64,000 nt of DNA from Gordius sp. MW1 (Eukaryota > Nematomorpha > Gordioida > Gordea > Gordiidae), in NCBI GenBank assembly GCA_964036665.1, contig OZ038530.1, positions 10,628,501 through 10,692,500 of the forward strand, given 5' to 3'. The translations under genes and the position numbers were made by a program. Of the stretch, positions 32,014 to 45,200 are shown piece after piece. Each line of letters begins with the position of its first letter. The stretch's first letter is position 1. The notes beneath the pieces are model-generated. The model was not told where the DNA came from, did not search any database, and saw only the letters and a list, made by a program, of their open reading frames with translations.

Positions 32014-33201
32014 AAAACAGGCTCGATTGTTGTTGTTTTATATAATAAAAGGCGTGTTTAATAAATTTCTTTTATAATAGAGGTTTATTTCTAAATGATT
32101 GTGTATGATTTGATACATGCAAAAATATATTAGATTAACGAGATGGCATACAGCTACGGATTGAAGTCGTGTTGGATTTTAAAATTTTCATGGTGAATTT
32201 CTGCTTGATGTCAAAAAATTCGTTGAAATCGTGTGTAATTCTCACTTCGGGTCAAAATATATAATGGCCAAAATATCTAAACGAATCATAACCTTTGAGT
32301 TTAATATAAGACAGTATATATAGGTAAAGATATGTTAATTTTAATATCTATCCATGATTTTACATTGCTAATTAATTTATAATCTAGATTATTTAACGTT
32401 GAATTGATAGATATTTAAAAATATAGCCGGTTAACGTGTATTTATACACCGTTTCAAATAGTTCCCAAAATAACTAATATTTGTGGTCCAATATATTAAA
32501 AATATGATTAATAAATCCTTAAATTCAAATTTTTGCAAAATGTAATATAGGCAAAATGTAATATAGGCAAGGGTTAGGGTTAGATTTAGTGTTTGCATCT
32601 AGTTGCGTAATACATTACTTTTTATGTCCATTATATATTATGGGTGCAAATCGTAATTCTTGTTTATAAAAACACCTCGGCTTATAAATTCATTTAAAAA
32701 TAATTTTTGTGATGAACTAGTTCATTTATATTTTAAAGTTCAAGTTCAGAATATTAAAAGAGTAACTAGTTCAAGTTCTACTTAAAAAAAACTAGTTCAA
32801 GTTCATAGTTCAATTTTTGTAAAGGGAACTAGTTCAGTTCAAGTTCAAAATCTAGTTCTTAACAGCTCTAGTTATAAATAAGTTCTAAATAATTTTTTCC
32901 AACATTTTCACATACTTTAAGTCTCTAATATCTATTTGCCAAGCTTGAAAAGCCATATCTACAAAATTTTGAGGATTTTAAGTAATATCATTAAATAATA
33001 ATGCGAAAGGATTCACACAACACATCGACTTTTGCTAATAATTAGCTGCCATTGTATATCTAAAGTTGATTATATTAGATCGTAGAAAATATTATATGGT
33101 TGCGACGGGTTGAGGGACATTTAAAAAACATAACATATGATTTTGGACTTGTCTTGTATTCAATTAACCTTTTCGTTTCTAAAGTCATATGTTCTGACAA
33201 G
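32014..33201. other. End of outer hAT and PHKB upstream region
   Basis: Up to 32870 this is the right part of the outer hAT, with a GGTTAGGGTTAG patch near 32572. Beyond 32879 it is unique AT-rich DNA before the PHKB ATG. No promoter motif was recognised. Confidence 0.45.
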
Positions 33202-36200
33202 ATGAGTTCTATAGCTGATAGAATTCATAAAGAGAGGGAATCGGCTATATTTGCCGACAATGTATTTCAGTTTAGTTTGGATCCAGATAGGAAAATCGGA
33301 GAAGAAGATCCACAGCTTGAATATAATGATACAATGAAACAATTAGATGCACATTACAATAGAGGTTGCATTTAAAAAAAAACTATTTAATTATCTCATT
33401 TTTAATACCCATCTAATTGGTGGAATTTGTAAAATTGGTCTTGTCTTTTGTTAAAACAATCAATATTTAATTAGAATATATCTTGCAACATTTAATATAA
33501 ACATACATGTGAAATGATTTAGTTGGATTATTAATTTATTAAAATTATTTGTTGAACTTTTTTATATCAAGAATCTATAAACATGAGCATAGCCAGGGTA
33601 GAAACTAAAGGGGGGCAATAATGCTTTAGGCAGGGGCAAATAGATCATTTTTTTAAATTTAAGCCATAATTTTAATAAATTTAAACAAATTTTTGGATTT
33701 AGAGGGGGGCAACCACCCATCCCTGCCCACCCTTGGCTATCCACATGAACATTTAAATGAAACTCATGAAATTTTAAATTTTATTATAATACAATATTTA
33801 CATTTAGTCAAGAAACTTTTGCTCAATTATCAAAGTGCCACTACAGGGTTATTTCCAGAGTATGGTGGAGAAAAAATAAGTAAGGTAGGGAAAGTTCGGG
33901 ACAGTCTATATTGTGCAATGGGGAGTTGGGCCCTTTGCCAAGCTTACAAGTTTTTTTAAAAAATATCAAATATTTATGATTTTTATTAGGAGGGTAGATG
34001 ATGATGCTGGCCGTTTACATGAGTTAGCACAATCTGCTGTAAAATGCATGAGGGGAATTTTGATTTGTTGGATGAACCAATCAAATAAGGTTTTTGTTTA
34101 ATAAAATGCAATATAAAAAAATAGTTTTAGTGAATTATTTTTTGTGTATTAGCTTGAAAACTTTAAAATTGATCAAAGTTTAAGAAATGCCCTTCATTCC
34201 CAATTTGATTTAAAAACTGGGTTCGAAAATGAACAGACCACAAACCAACAACATCTTCAAGTACAAATTGAAATATCAATGAAATGTTGCTAAGCTTTTG
34301 CATAAACATAAATTTATGGCTATTCAAATATATAGATTGATGCAGTTTCCTTGTACCTTATATGTTTAGTACAAATGATTGCCTCTGGGCTTCAGGTAAT
34401 TAATTGTTTTATACATAATTTGGTTTTACATTTGAACTACCATTTATTGATTTTCAATCTTCTGCTTTTAAACGAGCTAAATTATACAATTATTTGCAAA
34501 TAATTCAGCCAAATTAAAGGAGCCATACTTTATTTTTTCAAAATATTGTGTTTGTCTAATTAACTGCTATTATATATTTTAGATTATATACACGAGGGAC
34601 GAAGTTAATTTTGTACAAAATCTTGTATTCTACGTAGAAAGAGCTTATCGTACCCCCGATTTTGGGATGTGGGAAAGGGGGACAAAATACAACAATGGAA
34701 CTTGCGAAGTTCACGCCAGGTTTTAAATTGGCCACGCTAAATAATCGTTTAAATTTAGTTTTTTAAAAATTATCGTTTGGTCCTTTTGATTTATAAGGCA
34801 TTTTTAAATATAGGCCATTCCATGTCGATTCGTCAAAAAAGACGGATTTTATATGAGGCCCACTCATGGGTGTTGCCAGGATTACTGCTTTAGGGAGGGG
34901 CAAAATTATAATTTATCAAAATTGGAGCCATAGGTATAATTAAATTTTGGCAAAATTTTGGATTTAGAGGGGGGCAGTTGCCTCTTCCTGCCACCCCCTG
35001 GCTACGCCCATGAGCCTACACCCTCCTTAAAAATTATCCAAATCTGTAACGGTCGACTGAAATTGTTATGATAGGTTAAGGAAGGGCCCATAATGTCACA
35101 AGAGTTGAAGTCGTGTCACCCAAAATTATTAGAAAAACTCAAGGAACCTTCTCTATATGCTTTCATTAAAAACTATAGTTGATACTGGTGTTGTAAAAAC
35201 GGCTGGGTTTCGTTTCGTCGAACTTTGGTTGAACTAAGGCTAACGGTCGATTCAGGTCTTTTTTTCAAATTTTATTAAGCCTAGTGGTCGACTAAGATAA
35301 TTAGACCAAAAAACTTTTGGTATGTTTATATTTAGTCTACTAAATCAAAGGCCAACCAAACAAAATCCAGCCTACAACACGAGTTGATTCAATTAATTTT
35401 TTTTTAATTTTTTATCCAAAATTGCTTATTTGTTTTCTGAATCAGCTCTATCGGAATGTCCAAAGCTGCGCTGGAAATTATAAACGGTTTTAATTTGTAC
35501 GGGCGACACGGAAATTATTCGTCCGTCATATACGTCGATATAGACGCTCACAACAGAAATCGGACCATCTTGGAAACGCTCCTTCCCCGAGAATCTAATT
35601 CTAAAGCATGCTTTTTATACCATTTTTTTCGAAGAAAATTTCATTTTAAGCAGTCCCAAATTATATTGCGAGTGGTTTAAACTAGGTCTTGTTTAGATTT
35701 TATGTTTTTACTAAATAAAAATAAACTTGATAAATGAAAGGATTTAAAAGCCGGTAATTAAAAATAAAAATTCAATATCGTTGATAGTTGAATGGTGTCC
35801 ACCTCTTTGATTGCTGCAAATATAATAGATAATATCGTGGGAAACCATATTGAAACTTACGATTTTAACACGAAATATTGTAAACTTATTTTAGAAACCT
35901 TTATTTTCAACTTTTTAATTTTTAATCCATGAAATGAAACTGCATCCGATTTTTATATATAGAAATTATTGCTATGAAATAAGACCTATTTTTAATAATT
36001 TAAAATTTACGTTTTTGGCTTCAATTTTTTGGGTGGAGTTTAGATTTGATTTGGGTAAATAAATTTTGCGCTGGATTGCTCGGCTTAACATTAATTCTTT
36101 CAATATTTATTTAGTAACTAACAATTATAATTAGTATCTAATTAAGGTATCTCTTATTAATACATTCCTCGTGAATGTATTGTTTATATATATCACTAGC

Positions 36201-39200
36201 TGACCCGGCAAACGTTGTTTTATATTAAAAATATTTTTAAAAAAAATTAAAAAATTTAAATAAGAAAATTTAAAACTACCAAAAAAAATTTAAAAACTCA
36301 ACTAAACGAAAAATAACAAATAATTGATATTTTTAAGGGTGGTTAAAAACACAAACTTTTACCTCAATAATGTTCGAATTTAAATTTTCACGAAGCAAAT
36401 TTTTTTAAGTCAAATTTACCTATAATCAAAAAAAAAATATCGCGCCTGGCCTTTATGATAAAATATAACAAAAGGCGGATACGGATACGCATATAGTTTA
36501 TTTAACGAAAATAACAAATAATTGATATTTTTAAGGGTGGTTAAAAACACAAAATTTTACCTCAATAATGTTCGAATTTAAATTTTCATGAAGCATATTT
36601 TTTTAAGTCATATTTACCTATAATTAAAAAAAAAATATTGCGCCTGGTCTTTATGATAAAATATAACAAAAGGCGGATACGGATACGCATATAGTTTATT
36701 TAACGAAAAATCAAACGTTGTTTTGCCATTTACCCGGGTGTATTAGCAGAATATATATCATGGGCGTACCCAGGTTTTGAATTAGGGGGGGGGGACAGAT
36801 TATTGAAATTTTTAAAAATTTTAAACAAATAGTTAAAAAGGGTCCAAGGCCCAGGCCCACCCAAGAGAGAAAACCTGGCTCCATGGCCCCCCCCCCCCAA
36901 GGAAAAAATCTTTGGCCCCCTGGCCCTTCAAGCAATTTTTTTTATTTTTATGTAATTAAGAAACAATATCATAATCATGGGCGTAGCCAGAGGGGAGGCT
37001 GCCCCCCCCCCCCCTAATTAGCCAGGGGGAAGCAAGGGGCGCGGCTGCCCCCTTCCTAATTTAAAAAAAGAAGGATTTCAATGCAAAAACCCTTAAAAAT
37101 TAAAAAAAATTATGTTTTACCCCCCCCCCCCCTTAATTAGCCAGGCGGGGGCAGGGGGCGCGGCTACCCCCCCCCCCCCCCTTTATTTGAACTTAACTCA
37201 AAATAATACAGATGCGTATTAGCGAATTTACACATAAATATAAATTATTTTGGTAAAATGAAATTTAAATTACGGTCGCAGGAAAATTTTTGGATAGTCG
37301 AGACCCCTTTTTTTTTTTGCTCTCAGGAAAATTTTTGGGTAGTCAAGATCTTTTTTTTTAATCTGCCCCCCTCCCCTAATTAAAAACCTGGGTACGCCCA
37401 TGGATATATCAACATTTATTGGCACTTTGTTAAAAGTATTTTCATTTTTCTTCTTATTTAACGTGCAAAAAATGACAAAATTAGATTTTTTAATTTATTT
37501 AGCCACGCAGGAGGGGGGGGACACGACCGTCCTATAATAATAAAATTAATTGACGTGAAGAAAAATAAGCAAAAAATGGCTTTGATATGTTTCAAAGTGC
37601 GTAAGAAGTTTTCATTTTCCGCAACACATGCCTACTGCATTTATCACCTACCTACACGATAGATAAGATACGCAGCAGTACGTGATGAGGGCGTTTGATT
37701 GACGTTAGATACAACGTCAAAACGCATAAAACAAACTCGAAAACTACTGGACCGATTTGGCTGGAACATATCTTAAAACACGCTCCGGAGTGGCGGGAAT
37801 AAACTGTGAAATTTTGAGCCAAATCGGTCCGGTAGTTCTCCAAAATTGGTGGCGGCATACATACAAACATACATACATAGTTTCATTTTTATATATAAGA
37901 TGTGGTGTGTAATTTGAATAATAAAGGTACATCGCTAATTTCTAATAAATATCATCATGGACGTAGCCAGCATTGGAATTAGAGGGGGGCAATAATGATT
38001 TAGGAAAGGGCAAAATCAACATTTTTTGAAATTTTAGCCATAATTTAAATAAATTTAAAAAAAATTGATTTAAAGGGGGTCAGCCGTTACTCCCTGCCCC
38101 CCCCCCGGCTACGCCCATGCAAATGCATATCATTAAATTCCTATTATTCACTATATGCATTTATTATAGCAATAATTGCAAACAGACAACAACCATATAT
38201 TTTCAAACGAAATATTACAAAAATATCTTAGGGTTAAATTACAATTTTGCCCTTTAGAATACGGATAGCGCATTGATACCGACCCTGTCTTTCCCCTGTT
38301 TCGCACTGCACGATGACGAGCTAGTTACCAAAACGCTGGACAAACTGAAGGACAGACTTAGTGGGTCTTACGGCTGGAAAAGATTCAAGAGAGACGGGTA
38401 CGGTACGGAACTTGATACCAAGAGTGGACAACATTACGAAAAGGGGCAAACTAAGGTGGTGCTAGTGTTTTGTAAAAACGGCTGGGTTTAGTTTGGTCGA
38501 TCTTTAGTTTTAGTCGATTAAACATAAATTGACCAACGGTTTTTTGGTCAAACCTTTGCCCTATTTATGCGACTAAGATAAACAGACCTAAGAATATTTG
38601 GTTAGTTGATGTTTAGTCGAATAAAACCAAAGGTGGACCAAACAAAATCCGGCCGTTCTTACAAAACACTAGGTGATGCAAAAATCTCTATAACCTATAA
38701 GAGATATTATATCATTTAGCGATATGCGGTTTCTATTAAGTCCTGGCCGGTCATATGTTTATTCAGGATCTATATTTCACTTGACATTCCACCCACCATC
38801 TAATCAAAAGGATTGGATTGTTTGTTTGGTTTCGCGCTCCGTTGCTTATCTCCTTTCGAGCTGCGTTACCAAATAACATTACAACCTTAGATCTTTGGTG
38901 TTTGATAAATCTGGACATGAATGGCTTGAGACTCTTTTCAGCAAGTTGTCCAATATGATGTTAGACTCCACCTTAGAATAAAATATACCAAAGCATATGC
39001 CTGTAAAAACTGCGACCTGCCAGTTGATGAAGAAGCACGCTACCCATTACACTGCGGACTGAACTTAAACACTTGCGACACTCTTAAATCAATTTCATTT
39101 CATTTTTTTTAAATCTTTATTAGGTAAAATCTATATATATGAAATATATAAAACACGATCAATGAATAAATAAAAAGCCTGAATACTCTTCATCTTCATC

Positions 39201-42200
39201 GAGGGCCAGAGGCCAGGTGTCGGAAAATGCCTTATAATTGTATTTGGCTATTAAAATTCCTATTTTTTGGCGCAAAAGAAAACTTGCTGAGTATTTTCCT
39301 TCGGGAGATCTTTTTTCTATCAATTTAAAGGAGGCTAATGCCTGTTTGCCAAAAGTGGCGGAACAGGAAACCACGATAGGGATAAAAATTTTAGAAGGAA
39401 TTATATCACGGTATTTATGAGTTTTGCGTGCTTCCGCTAGAGCTAATGGGTCAGCGTTATTGTTAGAGGGTGCAAATACGTCGATGCAGGTAAAGTCCCA
39501 AGATAGGAACTTACCATCATCCCATGGAATTGTGGATGTTCCATCGGGGCGCATTCTACCCTCAAGAGTGGGTTCTGATGGTTCGAGAATAGAAGGGAAG
39601 CCGGCTTTTAGTAAAACGGGTTGAATCAAAAGGTTGATCTTTTGATGGCGAATGAAACGGAATTTGTTAAGTTTACAATGTAAGGGGTGATGGGCCCAAA
39701 CATCAATTTGTTTCTTACAATTTTTACAAGTCAATTGCTTGCAAATTGGGATCCCCAGTCTCAAGGCGATCGCGTAAGTAATTTCGGGGTTTGAGAGTAA
39801 TAGCCCAGAGAACTTGCTTGGAATGCATTCCAGCCATTCGTAACCAGAGTCAGTCGTTATTGACCTGAGATTGAAATGCTGTACGGCGTCACAACTCGAA
39901 AGTAGGTAAGCGACGGAGCGTGACACTATACTGGCATCTCAATGCCCTTAAAAGGCCCAAATTTTATCCATATTTTAACCTTCCAATTCTTCCCTTAAAA
40001 GTTGAATGCGTCCTGACGGTTCCTCACTAGTCTTAAACGGTTTCTTTTTAAAATGGGATATTACATGCATTTACTTATTTGCCCCCTCTAATCTTAATTA
40101 TGACCACATGGCCCTCGCTGAAGAACGCAAGCTTCAAAAATATAAGGCCCTTTTAGAATTCTAGTATATCCTAATAGTTTCCACCTGTTTCGGATTCTAT
40201 GGCAAAATGGCGTTGGCTTTATCCAAAGAAATAGGCAGGCGATTCCCTCACTCTTGAAATCCCACCGCATTTTATTGAAACCATCAATAGCAATTTTAAT
40301 CGCAAAATTTAGATTCAAATCTTTTTTGGATTCCTTGCCTAATTGTTTATCCTCTAATGATTCTCGAAACGACTTTAGGAGAATAATGAGCGCACATTTG
40401 AATTTTTTGAACCTTACTAATAAAAGTAATTAAGTTTTTTACAAATTATATTATATATTTTTTGTGAATTGCTTAATGTGATTTTGTCAGGAGTTTGATG
40501 GAATTGAATGCGAATGGCCCATGTTTTACATCTACATGATAATAGACGGTAATCTTTATCACCACATTACTCATTTACAAATTTTACCATTTAATGCGCT
40601 ATATTTATAATAAATACTATTCTTTTTTTAAAGTATGTTTAAATATCGGCATAATTTATTCTAAGGCGTCTTCAAGAAGAATAGTGACCAAGTGCAAAGT
40701 TACATAAGTCTCCTGGAACCGCTTCTGAAACAAACCGAAGACGGTAATGCTTATATCAAAAAATTCAGACAAATGTCTTTAAATTGCAGCATTAATTTTA
40801 AATAGGTCGACAACATTTTGGCATAGGCTATAGAAATACTATTTTGTTTATTTTGAGGGCAGATTCTATAAGAAATGACATTTTTTAGATTAAATCCTTT
40901 TCAAATTTGTAATTATTTAAACGCATTTATAAGATTAAATTGATATCTGGGCACGGTAGAGAATGGGAATATTTAGGGAAACTTAGGTGCTGAGAACTTG
41001 ACAATCTATTAGATTTCACTATTTAAACTGCCTTTTTTGTGCTCCTTTTCGTTTGTTCAATTAACATATCTATTATTAATTAATCTAATTAGCCGAAAAA
41101 TTATAACAATACCAAACATTTAATACCTCTTCACCTATTAAGTTCTCCTTCATGCTTCTGAATTCTAAAAAGCAATGGCTAGAGAGCTACAATTGAAGTG
41201 GATAAACAATTACATTGACGAAAATTGAGCATATAACTTTATAGTAAAGTTCAGCGCTAAAAATATCTGAGTTATGTTTAGTCGACCTTTAATTTAATTA
41301 AGATTAACGGCCGACAAACAGACCAAAATCTTCTGGTTTGTTTTCCAAATATCGACAAAGCCTCGAGGTCGACACCAAAGTTTTTGTATATTTGACTAAC
41401 ACCTAATGTCGACTAATAAAACCCAGGTCTTTTCACAACACTAGTTGAGCGATTAAGAAACTTATATTCACAAACCATATATTAAATAATAATAGATGTA
41501 ATTGTTCCCAAGTATTACTACGTCCCATCTGCATTGATTGCCATGGAAAGGCGTTACCCCGGGACTCAAATAAGATATTCCAGTCCCGAGTACAAGGAAG
41601 GCAGCCATTTTTTGTGGGCCCAATCACTATATCTCATCGCCAATTTGCTCGGTAAAATCAGAGTTTTACTGCATTTTGTCTTAATTTTATAGATATCTTT
41701 TCTATACACTAATAAAAATAGAATTTCTTTTTATTTTATTTCTCGAATGATTGTTATAAAAATAATTTGTTTTCTTGTTGTCCCCCCCCCAAAGGGAGGG
41801 CTCAATTTATTAATTTAATTCCAATACACGAATTTATTAATGATTAATATCTACACTAACAATAATACCAAAAATATATATATAACTCCCTTTTACAAAC
41901 AATTCGTACTTTAAATAGCAGGAATAATAATGATGATCGTTGACGTAAAATAGGCAAACAATACAATAACGATCGGGGGGGGGGGTGATTGACGATGTAA
42001 ATATGTAAACAATACCATCACGATCGGGGAGGGGGATTATAACAAACAAACGCGCATAATAATAAAGATGGGGGGATTAGGACTGCGTGACAATAAATCT
42101 GAAGAGTCATACAACTAGCAAGGGGAGGGTAATAATACTAAAAAAAGAAATTGAACAAGTGCCAAGAAGAGTTTACAACTCGAAAAGGGGGGAGAAAAAT

Positions 42201-45200
42201 AGCTATATCATAATACTAGAACTAAACAACCAAAACTGGATAAAACCAAAATTAAGAGTGGATTGGCGTTATGCCACATTTTACCCTTTACCAAACAAAC
42301 TTTTAACCTTGCGTATTTCTGGCATTTTTGTAATCTCCACATTCATGCTTTTTGACATCGACCTTGATCTTGACCTTCATATTGACATCGATATTGACCT
42401 AGATATTGACATTGACCTCGAAATTGCCACTACTTCCCGACAAGTTCCAAGGATGACTCAATGAGTTCAGAGCCTTATATACCCGAGGATGACTCAAAGA
42501 GTTCAGAGCCTCATATACCCGAGGATGACTCAAAGAGTTCAGAGCCTCAATACTCGGTTTAGTAGTACAATTGCAAACCAAAAATCTCCGTCAATTCCTT
42601 CCTTTCAAAAAAAATTTCTGAAGTTTCCTTCCTTCTAAATATTAATATAATTCACTTTACAAAAATTGTCCTTTCCCTCTCCATTCCTTCCTTCAAAATC
42701 TTAATACCATTCCATTTACAAAAATCGCTATTTCTCTCGCCATAGGAAAATATTAATCATAAATGTAGCAAATAATTTTAATTTAGTGTGTGAGTGATTT
42801 CAGTGTGTGTGAATTAAATCTTACCAGATATGACGAATCTTGATTCTCAGAATTCCCGATTGTTGATTTTGAATTTCGGCTTACTAGGGAATTTTACTTT
42901 TGTTTCGTCAGTTGATAAAGAATGCGTTTTGATGCTACGAATTTGAATTCCAAGAATATACTTCATTTTCTGAATACGCTTTTGTCGCGGTCTGGTTGGG
43001 TGCCGATGGTTCGGAACTTTGCGTGTTGACACTCTGCTTGGATTTCCTCGAATGGGGCGGATTATTCAGGTTTTCATTAATTTATGTAGATTTTCATTAA
43101 TTTGTTTGAATAATCCAGAACGAACTGGGTTCGAATAATAGTGGGTTCAGATCCCACTTCTGACACCATTTTTCTATACACTAATAAAAATAGAATTTCT
43201 TTTTATTTTATTTCTCGAATGATTGTTATAAAAATAATTTGTTTTCTTGTTGTCCCCCCCCAAAAGGGAGGGCTCAATTTATTAATTTAATTCCAATACA
43301 CGAATTTATTAATGATTAATATCTACACTAACAATAATACCAAAAATATATATATAACTCCCTTTTACAAACAATTCGTACTTTAAATAGCAGGAATAAT
43401 AATGATGATCGTTGACGTAAAATAGGTAAACAATACAATAACGATCGGGGGGGGGGGGGTGATTGACGATGTAAATATGTAAACAATACCATCACGATCG
43501 GGGAGGGGGATTATAACAAACAAACGCTCATAATAATAAAGATGGGGGGATCAGGACTGCGTGACAATAAATCTGAAGAGTCATACAACTAGCAAGGGGA
43601 GGGTAATAATACTAAAAAAAGAAATTGAACAAGTGCCAAGAAGAGTTTACAACTCGAAAAGGGGGGAGAAAAATAGCTATATCATAATACTAGAACTAAA
43701 CAACCAAAACTGGATAAAACCAAAATTAAGAGGGGATTGGCGTTATGCCACAATATCTAAGCCAAAACCTTGTTTTTTCAAACGAATCAAAACCCATTCC
43801 ATATATGATCGGTCAAAATAATGGTTAATTTTGACCTTTGTAATCCTTCGTTAATATTATTTTAGCCGAAAATAACATAGACAAATAAAAAATAAACACA
43901 CAACTTGTAACGTATAATGTATTGAGTAGTAGAAGTTAAATTGCTCAGAGAGCTATCAGAGCCTTACATGTTTTGCCATTTCTCCCAAGACCTTTCTTTT
44001 TTAGCTGGAAATTTCTAATCTGACTAAAGCAATTAAAACGTTTGATAAAATTATTACCTGAATTAATATTATTTAAGATGCTATTAGTGCCAATAGTTAG
44101 GCCTTTATTTCTCATTTTAAGGGACAAAGTTGGGCTAAACTTTAAATTGACGTCTGAACTATATAGTTACTTTAAAAGAATAAGTTTATGGTTAAAGCGA
44201 GAGCAATTATAACTCGAATTCTAAGTTTATTTAGCTGCTTAGCTTAATTAATCTTAAGTGGAAAAGTTGCAGCCTGCTTGTGTAAGCTATAAAGAACGTG
44301 TGTATAGCAAGAGGAACATAATATACTAGTTTTTTAAGTCTAAAAATAATTTTTTAATCTATCTTCGGCATAGTTAATATATTGGAAATTTCGGCTCGTT
44401 TTTAAACATTCTAGATATTGACCATAAATTTATATCTGCACAAAGAAGAAGGAGTTCATCTTTAAAATAAAAAACATGGCAATTTATTAATGATTGCAAA
44501 AAATTAAACTTAGGTTTGGTTTATTCAATTCCTTTTTTTATTAAACACAATTTTAGCCGTTTGATTAGGCTGTGGTATATAGGGAAGGCCGTTTACCTTG
44601 GTTTACTAAACAGCTTAATTTTAGGGAGAAAATCTGGAAAAATGTACTTAAGAATAATAGCCATTCACATAAAATTTGGGGCTGAGACTACATATATAAA
44701 ACATTTCCTCTACTGCGTCATTACACCATGATAAGTAATTAAAAGTCTCAAGTTTTATAACTTAATATTTTCAGCACGCTTAGAATATGTTTCATGCTGC
44801 AACTCATATTTGTTGTTGTGACATCATCTAATTTTTTTTTTTTTTTTTTTATTTATTACCTCTTATTTCGACCAAATCGAAGGGAATAAGATAATTATCA
44901 ACATTTTCTCAAAAGGTCCTATTGTTTTGCCCCTAATTTGTTATTTTAATGTTATTTTTCAATGCTTTATCATGTGCTATAAAATTGTATATAAAACTAA
45001 ATAATATTTTGTCCAAATAGTTGAAGGCCACTTGCACATCACCGAAATCGACCCGGTTCGAAAATTTTTGCCTAGTTCCGAAAGACCACGTACCTCTTCG
45101 AGATATTCATTCTTTCAGGTTTACACAGCATCAGTCCTTGTTCAAATTTTATTCTCGACCACCGCTACTAAAGCTTAATTTTATGTGCATGCGTCACTAT

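Larger units (their letters stand above)
23175..32870. mobile_element. Outer hAT element enclosing the nested block
   Basis: Ends TAGAGCTGTTAA and TTAACAGCTCTA with the 8-bp duplication GTTATAAA at 23167-23174 and 32871-32878. Subterminal regions carry repeated AGTTCAAGTTC and AACTAGTT. No transposase is left. The element has grown to 9.7 kb by later insertions and its own sequence is roughly 1.7 kb. Confidence 0.88.

Noticed and set aside
42087..42464. 125-residue ORF, and 43561-43821, starting [10 protein letters not shown]
   Set aside because: Identical starts come from the two LTR copies; the frames diverge at the LTR end and the reading is antisense to the element.
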